A DNA stretch of 39,252 bases from positions 1 to 39,252 of the forward strand of contig UQAQ01000028.1 of assembly GCA_900539115.1 (NCBI GenBank), in the 5' to 3' direction. This document shows, in pieces, positions 33,358 through 39,252 of this stretch. The notes below the pieces were generated by a model. That model saw only the letters and a list, made by a program, of their open reading frames with translations, was not told where the DNA came from and did no database searches. Positions within the stretch are counted from its first letter, which is position 1. Each line of letters opens with the position of its first letter. Origin of the DNA: an uncultured Roseburia sp. (GTDB lineage Bacteria; Bacillota; Clostridia; Lachnospirales; Lachnospiraceae). A program made the translations under genes and the position numbers.

Positions 33358-34629
33358 TTATTCCTTTCTTTCTTTTGATTTTTCAGCTGCGGATCTTCCG
33401 GCAAGATAACCGGTGGACCAGGCAATCTGTAAATTGTAGCCGCCTGTCATCGCATCGACATCGATCATTTCTCCGGCAAAATACAAATTTTTGATTTTTT
33501 TGCTCTCCATCGTAGAAGGATCAATGTCTTTGACAGATACGCCGCCGGAGGTGATGATTGCTTCCTTCCAGTCACGCAGCGACGGAATCGTAAAACGCAT
33601 CCCTTTGATCTCCGACACAAGGCGGTGTCTTTCTGTTTTGGTAATTTGATTTACTGCCGCCCCGCCATTCAGCGAAGTACGTTTTAACACGACAGGAATC
33701 ATGCTTTTCGGAAGCAGTTTCCCAAGGCAGTTTTTCAAAGAAGTATTCGGGCTTTCTTCAAAGTCCCGCACCAGACGTTTATCTAATTTTTCTTCAGACA
33801 ACGCAGGCTTACAATCCAGTATAGCATAAATCTTGTCATTTTCCAACCTTTTTCCTACTTCGTGAGAAGCGGAAAGAACGATTGGACCGGTGATACCAAA
33901 ATGGGTAAACATCATTTCCCCAAAATCGCGGTAAATCTTCTGCTTTTTTCCATTCTCTTTTTCTACATAAAACGACATTTCTACATTTTTCATAGAAAGT
34001 CCCTGCATCTGCATGGCATCAGATTCTTTTACATTCATCGGAACTAGTGCCGGGCGGCAGGAAACGATGTGGTGGCCGGATTTCTTTGCAAACCGGATGC
34101 CATCGCCGGTAGAACCGGTAGACGGGTATGAAAGTCCGCCGGTTGCCAGAATAATACTGTCTGCCTGCCACAATTCATCGGCAGTCCGCACAGCGCATGC
34201 TGTCTCATGGTCATATAAAATCTGCTGGCATGGGGTGTTCAGATGAATGTCAACGCCGCTTCGTTTACACTCTTTTCCCAGACATTGAATGACGTCGGAA
34301 GATTTATCAGAAACCGGAAATACACGATTTCCGCGTTCTACTTTTGTAGAAAGACCCCACTCCTGAAACAATTCTATCGTTTGAAAATTTGTCAATGTAT
34401 AGAGACTGCTATACATAAATTTGGCATTGGTATTGACAGCAGAAAAGAACTCTTCTGTCTCACAGGCGTTCGTGAGATTGCAGCGTCCTTTTCCGGTAAT
34501 ATATATTTTTTTCCCTAGTTTTTCGTTCTTTTCAAGTAAGGCGGTCTTTGCGCCTTCTTTGGCTGCCGCAATCGCGGCCATCATGCCGGCAGCACCGCCG
34601 CCGACTACGATCACATCATATTTTTTCAA
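33358..34629 (-). CDS. FAD-dependent oxidoreductase, HI0933/YhiN (BaiN-like) family
   Basis: Flavoprotein of 423 residues with unknown substrate. The dinucleotide-binding motif VVGGGAAGMMAA is at 8-19, ITGKGRCNLTN follows, and ATGGLSYPSTGSTGDG and GGVSVKDIDPSTMES mark the HI0933 fold; the C-terminal FAD segment is FAGEMIDVDAMTGGYNLQIAWSTG. Members have been described as aminoacetone oxidase or bile acid reductase (BaiN), but neither activity can be assigned from sequence. The start codon is TTG at 34629, with AGGA upstream. In clostridia this gene often precedes cmk, as here. Confidence 0.9.
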   Translation of the reverse strand: MKKYDVIVVGGGAAGMMAAIAAAKEGAKTALLEKNEKLGKKIYITGKGRCNLTNACETEEFFSAVNTNAKFMYSSLYTLTNFQTIELFQEWGLSTKVERGNRVFPVSDKSSDVIQCLGKECKRSGVDIHLNTPCQQILYDHETACAVRTADELWQADSIILATGGLSYPSTGSTGDGIRFAKKSGHHIVSCRPALVPMNVKESDAMQMQGLSMKNVEMSFYVEKENGKKQKIYRDFGEMMFTHFGITGPIVLSASHEVGKRLENDKIYAILDCKPALSEEKLDKRLVRDFEESPNTSLKNCLGKLLPKSMIPVVLKRTSLNGGAAVNQITKTERHRLVSEIKGMRFTIPSLRDWKEAIITSGGVSVKDIDPSTMESKKIKNLYFAGEMIDVDAMTGGYNLQIAWSTGYLAGRSAAEKSKERKE

Positions 34630-34650
34630 TATTTCGTTCCTGCTTTCCGT

Positions 34651-35187
34651 TTATTTGGAGCGATAGACCTCATTTTCCTCAAAATCGTAGTTTGCAGAAT
34701 GATAGGCTCCCGTGTCACAGCGGAAAATCACATCATCTACATAAGAAAGATTGTCTAAAAGGCTGTTTGCCAGACAGTCTAGCACAAGGGTCTCGTTTTT
34801 TTTCGAACAATTCTTTACCGGAGCATAGTGAGAATCCAGTGTTACAAAGAGCTGTCGCCGTTCTACCGTAAGTTCGGTTACTTTTATCGTATCTTCCAGA
34901 TTATTTATCACCTCATCGGTAACAAATGCCGGAGTTACTTCATTATCGTATAAAGGAACAGAAATCGGCATAAGTTCTTCATTGACGGTATCGACCGTAT
35001 AGATCGAAATCGTCTTTATATTGCGCTTTTTGGGAGTTGCGATTGCGGCAGGAGTCGTATCCTGCACCGAATCAATCTCTTCCTGCGTCAGATCCATATC
35101 GGACGTATCCTCAAACGGAATCATCGAACAAGAAGACAAACATAATGCCACCAGCAAAATACACGCTAAAGAGAACCAATGCTTCAT
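34651..35187 (-). CDS. Lipoprotein with GerMN-like domain
   Basis: Probable lipoprotein of 178 residues: Lys and a hydrophobic stretch lead to the lipobox LSSC (Cys at about 20), followed by an acidic linker. The region about 60-170 resembles the GerMN domain of spore germination and sporulation proteins (VDTVNEELMPISVPL, LFVTLDSHYAP, LDCLANSLLDNL, DVIFRCDTG). The match is by pattern only. The ATG at 35187 with AAGGAG 8 nt upstream is chosen over a GTG at 35196. It lies 5 bp after pncC. Confidence 0.7.
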   Translation of the reverse strand: MKHWFSLACILLVALCLSSCSMIPFEDTSDMDLTQEEIDSVQDTTPAAIATPKKRNIKTISIYTVDTVNEELMPISVPLYDNEVTPAFVTDEVINNLEDTIKVTELTVERRQLFVTLDSHYAPVKNCSKKNETLVLDCLANSLLDNLSYVDDVIFRCDTGAYHSANYDFEENEVYRSK

Positions 35188-35192
35188 TGGAT

Positions 35193-35678
35193 TCACTCCT
35201 TCAATGCTTTTTTTGCAAGAGTCAATGCGGCTTCAACGGCTGCATTGCGTACTTCGCTGCGGTCTCCCTTAAAAACATGTCGTTCCACGTAAGTGTTTCC
35301 CATACAATAACAACCGAGATAGACCAGTCCAACCGGTTTTTCGTCGGTTCCACCATCCGGTCCTGCAATTCCCGTAGCACTTAGTGCCACGTCGGCCTTT
35401 GCGGCTTTTGCTGCCCCTACCGCCATCTGTCTGGCAGTTTCTTCGCTGACAGCACCTACGGTATCCAATGTCTCTTCTTTTACCCCAAGAAGGGATTTTT
35501 TTGCCTCATTGGAATAGGTTACAAATGCCTGGTGAAACACGCCGGAAGCTCCACTGGCGTTTACAATGCGCCCGGAGATCAAACCTCCCGTACATGACTC
35601 TGCAGTTGTTATCGTAGCATTTCTTTTTGTCAATTCTTTGACAAGCCATTGTTCCAGTGTTTCCATCGATATCGCCAT
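35193..35678 (-). CDS. pncC: Nicotinamide-nucleotide amidase (CinA C-terminal domain)
   Basis: Single-domain PncC, 161 residues, that deamidates NMN to nicotinate mononucleotide for NAD recycling. Motifs are TTAESCTGGLISGR with the catalytic Ser, GASGVFHQAFVTYSNEAK, and ATGIAGPDGGTDEKPVGLVY. The N-terminal MoCF-like part of full CinA is absent. The ATG at 35678 lies 4 bp after the pgsA stop; a second ATG at 35666 is possible. Confidence 0.9.
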   Translation of the reverse strand: MAISMETLEQWLVKELTKRNATITTAESCTGGLISGRIVNASGASGVFHQAFVTYSNEAKKSLLGVKEETLDTVGAVSEETARQMAVGAAKAAKADVALSATGIAGPDGGTDEKPVGLVYLGCYCMGNTYVERHVFKGDRSEVRNAAVEAALTLAKKALKE

Positions 35679-35682
35679 CCTT

Positions 35683-36237
35683 TTACCTGGTTTCCGTATC
35701 GCTTAATACGGCACGGTTTTTATAAATATAATCCAGCAGTGAAATGACAGTCAGCACAACCGCTGCCCAGATCAATATCCATTCCAGAAGTTCTGCACCG
35801 GAAAAAGAAAAATCAAGGATAAGTACGATGGACATAAGCATCTGCACCACTGTTTTTACTTTCCCCCAATAATTGGCAGCGATAACAACACCCTTTTCTA
35901 CGGCAATCAGCCGGAATCCACTGATAATAAATTCGCGGGCAATAATAACAATGACTGCCCATGCCGGCATCACACATTCCGGATCGGCGGCAAAACAGAT
36001 CAAAGCGGAACAGACAAGCAATTTGTCTGCCAACGGATCCATAAATTTCCCAAAAGTCGTCGTTTCGTTGTATTTTCTGGCTAGATACCCGTCAAAAAAA
36101 TCTGTAATGCAGGCGAGAATAAATACTGCGGCAGCTATATACTCGCCATAGGGAACGGCGTCCCATAACATAAATACGATAAAGAATGGAATTAAAATCA
36201 CACGAATCATGGTTAATTTGTTCGGTATGTTATTCAT
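35683..36237 (-). CDS. pgsA: CDP-diacylglycerol-glycerol-3-phosphate 3-phosphatidyltransferase
   Basis: Makes phosphatidylglycerol phosphate in the membrane. The 184 residues have the CDP-alcohol phosphotransferase motif spread over DGYLARKY, then FGKFMDPLADKLL, with four to six hydrophobic segments. The ATG overlaps the rimO stop (ATGA); GAGGAGG lies 7 nt upstream, inside rimO. Confidence 0.94.
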   Translation of the reverse strand: MNNIPNKLTMIRVILIPFFIVFMLWDAVPYGEYIAAAVFILACITDFFDGYLARKYNETTTFGKFMDPLADKLLVCSALICFAADPECVMPAWAVIVIIAREFIISGFRLIAVEKGVVIAANYWGKVKTVVQMLMSIVLILDFSFSGAELLEWILIWAAVVLTVISLLDYIYKNRAVLSDTETR

Positions 36238-37577
36238 TCATCATCCTCCTCACTACATATTTCACCAATCAGATCGTAGCCTTTTGCATCTGTGACCAAA
36301 AGAGTTACGATCGTGCCGGATACAATCTCATACGGTACCTGAAAGAAGATACATCCGTCAATTTCCGGAGTATCGCGGTACGTTCGGGCAACATACACAT
36401 TATCCTGTGGCAGATAGCCGTCTACGATCGCTTTGTAAGTTTTTCCGACCAGCGTTTCATTTTGAGCAAAGATCACTTCCTGCTGGGCTTCCATGATCTC
36501 GTCTGCCCACCGGCGGCGAATTTCCATATCAATCTGTTCCGGATAATCCGCTGCTTTTGTGCCCTCTTCTTCCGAATACGGAAAGACACCAAGGCGGTCA
36601 AATTTCATCTCCCGCACGAATTCGATACATTCTTCATGCTGTTCATTCGTTTCGCCCGGAAATCCGCTGATGAGCGTGGTTCGCAGGGCAATATCCGGAA
36701 TCTCTTTACGGAGCATTTTTATCTTTTCTATCAATTCTGCTTTTGTCGTCCGGCGTCCCATACGTTTCAGGACCTCGTCATTGCAGTGCTGGATCGGAAG
36801 ATCCAGATAATGGCATACCTTTGGATTTTCGCGGAGCTCCTGTGCCAGTTCAACCGTAATCTCTTCGGGATAACAGTACAAAACACGGATCCACTCAATA
36901 TCGCGAATCTCGGACAAACGCCGGAGCAGTTCCGGAAGTTTTTTCTCATGATAGAGATCTACACCGTATAATGTAGTCTCCTGTGCTACCAAAATCAATT
37001 CCCGGATTCCTTTTTCCGCAAGTTTTTCGGCTTCTTCAATCAAATCTTCCATCGGTACACTTCGGTAATGGCCTCTCATGGATGGAATAATACAATACGT
37101 ACAATTTTTATTGCAGCCTTCGCTGATCTTTAAATAGCCGACATGCGACATACCGGAGGTAACGCGGTCTGTCAGGTGAACCGGGAGATAATCCAGTTCT
37201 TTTGTCAGTGCCGCATGTTCGCCACCGAGTGCTTTTTTCACAACGACAGCGATATCATCGTAGGCCGTTGTTCCGATCACGCCGTCAATTTCCGGCATTT
37301 CTTCCAAAATGGTATCCTGATAACGTTCCGCAAGGCATCCGGAAGCAATCAGCACTTTACATTTTCCTGTCTTTTTATATTCTGCCAGTTCTAACAGTGT
37401 TTCAATACTCTCCTGTTTGGCATCGTGGATAAACGCACACGTATTGACGACGATGATCTCTGCCTGTTCCGGCTCATCGGTTAATTCATAGCCTTCTTTG
37501 GTAAGAAGGGCAAGCATTTTTTCACTGTCAACCAGATTTTTGTCACAACCTAAAGAGACAAAATAAATGTGCATCAT
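36234..37577 (-). CDS. rimO: Ribosomal protein S12 methylthiotransferase RimO
   Basis: Radical SAM enzyme that adds a methylthio group to an aspartate of S12. The 447 residues have the UPF0004 domain with cysteines at about C11, C47 and C81, the radical SAM cluster motif CNKNCTYC (C155, C159, C162), and a C-terminal TRAM domain. The start FVSLGCDKNLVDSEKML and IIPSMRGHYRS favour RimO over MiaB or MtaB. Two ATGs in a row start the gene, the first overlapping the folD stop. Confidence 0.95.
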   Translation of the reverse strand: MMHIYFVSLGCDKNLVDSEKMLALLTKEGYELTDEPEQAEIIVVNTCAFIHDAKQESIETLLELAEYKKTGKCKVLIASGCLAERYQDTILEEMPEIDGVIGTTAYDDIAVVVKKALGGEHAALTKELDYLPVHLTDRVTSGMSHVGYLKISEGCNKNCTYCIIPSMRGHYRSVPMEDLIEEAEKLAEKGIRELILVAQETTLYGVDLYHEKKLPELLRRLSEIRDIEWIRVLYCYPEEITVELAQELRENPKVCHYLDLPIQHCNDEVLKRMGRRTTKAELIEKIKMLRKEIPDIALRTTLISGFPGETNEQHEECIEFVREMKFDRLGVFPYSEEEGTKAADYPEQIDMEIRRRWADEIMEAQQEVIFAQNETLVGKTYKAIVDGYLPQDNVYVARTYRDTPEIDGCIFFQVPYEIVSGTIVTLLVTDAKGYDLIGEICSEEDDE

Positions 37578-38410
37578 TCTTGTAATCCTTTCGCTTCTAC
37601 GCAGTTATTCATAAGCATGGCGATCGTCATCGGACCGACGCCGCCAGGTACCGGAGTAATGGCATGCGTAATCGGAGCCACGTCATCATAATCCACATCT
37701 CCGCAAAGTTTGCCGTCTGCCCCGCGGTGGATTCCGACGTCAATAACGACAGCGCCGTCTTTGACATATTCTTTGGTAATAAATTTTGGTTTTCCAATCG
37801 CAACGATCAAAATGTCTGCCCGTTTCGTCACTTCTTTCAGATCTTTGGTATGGGAATGACAGACCGTAACGGTTGCATTTTCCCGAAGCATCAAAAGTGC
37901 CATCGGTTTTCCGACAATATTGCTTCGTCCTACGATCACACATTCTTTTCCGTCGATTTCGACGCCGGTACGTTTTAATAACTGAATTACACCAGCTGGT
38001 GTACAGGAAACAAATCCCGGCTGTCCGATACTGAGGGCACCGACACTCTGTGGATGGAAACCATCGACATCTTTTTTCGGTGAAATCGTCTGAATTACTT
38101 TGTCTTCATCCATATGCGCCGGCAATGGAAGCTGTACCAGAATGCCATTGACATCGTCTCGGTCATTTAACTCTTTGATCAATTGCAAAAGTTCTTCTTC
38201 CGGTGTTTCTTCCGGCAATTCGTAAGCCAGAGAACGAATCCCGATATATTCACATGCTTTTTTCTTGTTTCCGACATAAACGGTCGAGGCCGGATCATTT
38301 CCTACCTGAATCACAGCCAGGGTTACCTCGATGTTCTCTTTTTCTACTCTTTCTTTTAATTCGTCTTTTATCTGTGCGGAAATCTGTTTTCCATCAATTC
38401 GAATGCTCAT
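37574..38410 (-). CDS. folD: Bifunctional methylenetetrahydrofolate dehydrogenase/cyclohydrolase
   Basis: Interconverts 5,10-methylene-THF and 10-formyl-THF for one-carbon metabolism. The 278 residues include the catalytic lysine in YVGNKKKACEYIGI, the ILVQLPLPAHMD segment, KDVDGFHP, GRSNIVGKPMA for NADP and PVPGGVGPMTIAMLM. AGGAGG precedes the ATG. It follows relQ by 21 bp and overlaps rimO. Confidence 0.96.
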   Translation of the reverse strand: MSIRIDGKQISAQIKDELKERVEKENIEVTLAVIQVGNDPASTVYVGNKKKACEYIGIRSLAYELPEETPEEELLQLIKELNDRDDVNGILVQLPLPAHMDEDKVIQTISPKKDVDGFHPQSVGALSIGQPGFVSCTPAGVIQLLKRTGVEIDGKECVIVGRSNIVGKPMALLMLRENATVTVCHSHTKDLKEVTKRADILIVAIGKPKFITKEYVKDGAVVIDVGIHRGADGKLCGDVDYDDVAPITHAITPVPGGVGPMTIAMLMNNCVEAKGLQE

Positions 38411-38431
38411 AGCAACCTCCTAATAGTTTTT

Positions 38432-39112
38432 TTATGAATTTTCTACGATACGGTCACGCAGGGACTGCATATGGTAATCGGTTCGATTGATTACATCAGC
38501 ACAGGCGCGCAGTTCATACATAATACTTTCCGCATCATCAATATCTTTTTTATATTTCAACTGGTGCTCCAGGCTTGCCCAGAAGTCCATCGCGATCGTT
38601 CGGATCTGCACTTCCACGCGAATCTGCTCTTTGTGATCCGAGAAAAAGACCGGAACTTCAATGATCAAATGAAGACTGCGGTAACCATTCATCTTCGGAT
38701 TTTTAATATAATCTTTGCGTTTGATCAATTCAATGTCATCCTGCGCAGTAAGCATGTCTGCCACTTTGTAAATGTCATCAATAAAAGCACAGATGACGCG
38801 AACTCCTGCCACATCCGAAAGATTTTCAAATACCGATTGTACCGTGACGGGATAGCCTTTTCTACGAAGTTTGCTCGCAATGCTGTCCGGCTGTTTTACA
38901 CGGGTTTTGATAAATTCAATTGGATTTCTCTGTCTTTTTATGGATAATTCATCATTTAATACTTGTAATTTGGTTTTAATCTCTTTGATCGCACAACTGT
39001 ACATCATCATCATCTGCCGAAATTCAGTTTCCTGATCGATAAATACGTGTCCTGCATCTGCCGGTATATATATCTGATTTAACAAAGAGGTGTCAACTTC
39101 TTGTTCTAACAT
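38432..39112 (-). CDS. relQ: Small alarmone synthetase, RelQ/YjbM type (GTP pyrophosphokinase)
   Basis: Synthesises (p)ppGpp from GTP or GDP and ATP; 226 residues without the hydrolase, TGS or ACT domains of long Rel. Motifs include NPIEFIKTRVK, the DVAGVRVICAFIDDIY segment, NPKMNGYRSLHLIIEVPV and VEVQIRTIAMDFWASLEHQLKYK. The size and C-terminal helices favour RelQ over RelP, but this is a family judgement. The best Shine-Dalgarno (AGGAGAAAGG) is unusually far from the ATG (14 nt or more). It heads the 11-gene run to cheR. Confidence 0.9.
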   Translation of the reverse strand: MLEQEVDTSLLNQIYIPADAGHVFIDQETEFRQMMMMYSCAIKEIKTKLQVLNDELSIKRQRNPIEFIKTRVKQPDSIASKLRRKGYPVTVQSVFENLSDVAGVRVICAFIDDIYKVADMLTAQDDIELIKRKDYIKNPKMNGYRSLHLIIEVPVFFSDHKEQIRVEVQIRTIAMDFWASLEHQLKYKKDIDDAESIMYELRACADVINRTDYHMQSLRDRIVENS

Positions 39113-39175
39113 AGTTTATTCGCCAACCTTTCTCCTTACCTGAATGCATAAAAATCCATTTACGCATACAATATA

Positions 39176-39204
39176 ATATTATAAGAAAATGACAGTAAAG
39201 TCAA
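39176..39204 (-). promoter_or_regulatory. Promoter of the relQ-folD run
   Basis: Minus strand TTGACT (39199-39204) with TAATAT (39176-39181) at 17 nt, overlapping TATAAT at 15 nt. The leader is about 60 nt. Confidence 0.6.
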
Positions 39205-39211
39205 ATAATTC

Positions 39212-39240
39212 TTTACTTTTTCGAAAAATCAAAGTATAAT
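39212..39240 (+). promoter_or_regulatory. Divergent promoter reading out of the window
   Basis: Plus strand TTTACT (39212-39217), 17-nt spacer, TATAAT (39235-39240). Its -35 box is 7 bp from that of the relQ promoter. The gene it serves lies beyond the window edge. Confidence 0.65.
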
Positions 39241-39252
39241 CAGTAAAAAGTA

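Noticed and set aside
36186..36971. 261-residue open frame on the plus strand
   Set aside because: Antisense to rimO and pgsA; the translation is Cys/Phe-rich with no family features and no ribosome binding site, a typical shadow frame.

Overview
This is a chromosomal housekeeping segment of a low-GC anaerobic Firmicute, most likely a member of the Lachnospiraceae (Clostridia). The evidence is gene content and order: smc-ftsY downstream of plsX-rnc, an FAD oxidoreductase-cmk-ispH-rpsA string, a short-form HisG with HisZ, an iscR-nifS-nifU set, two signal peptidase genes around rbgA upstream of rplS, and a DUF5688-like gene. A cheR gene suggests a motile or chemotactic relative. No phage, transposon, CRISPR array or plasmid genes were seen. 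Genus cannot be fixed by reading.

Layout. Almost everything is on the minus strand; the plus-strand exceptions are a PHP phosphatase (85-918), a MurJ/SpoVB-like flippase (6437-7927) and a tRNA-Arg(CCG) (12416-12488). From left to right: (1) PHP phosphatase, with a bidirectional terminator facing iscR-nifS-nifU (984-3088), the minimal Fe-S cluster assembly operon with a consensus promoter and a candidate IscR operator. (2) A 968-residue, very acidic, repeat-rich protein of unknown function (3352-6258), divergent from the flippase. (3) A membrane-anchored repeat-tailed protein, rluF and ligA (7921-11412), then hslO, tRNA-Arg and the DUF5688-like gene. (4) gdhA with its own promoter and terminator. 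(5) lepB2-rbgA-lepB1-CYTH (15014-17894), followed upstream by rplS with a structured leader. (6) A long run plsX-rnc-smc-ftsY-ilvA-hisZ-hisG-hisD-HAD (18492-29849). (7) An 11-gene run relQ-folD-rimO-pgsA-pncC-lipoprotein-FAD oxidoreductase-cmk-ispH-rpsA-cheR (29922-39112), headed by an alarmone synthetase and ended by chemotaxis methyltransferase CheR.

How the genes work together. Runs 6 and 7 mix lipid synthesis (plsX, pgsA), chromosome organisation and membrane targeting (smc, ftsY), the first and last steps of histidine synthesis, one-carbon metabolism (folD) and translation (rpsA, rimO, cmk). Tight spacing and 4-nt ATGA overlaps (smc/ftsY, hisZ/hisG, rimO/pgsA, folD/rimO) point to co-translation. 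The signal peptidase cluster sits next to a ribosome assembly GTPase and rplS.

Most worth a second look: one of the two signal peptidase I paralogues (17277-17894) has Thr and Arg where the catalytic Ser and Lys should be, while its neighbour is canonical but carries a 130-residue charged cytoplasmic tail. The 968-residue acidic protein has at least eight spaced Leu-Asp-Phe motifs and a nearly perfect 120-bp tandem duplication. I did not find clear evidence of a complete new multi-gene system; the paired signal peptidases are the nearest candidate.
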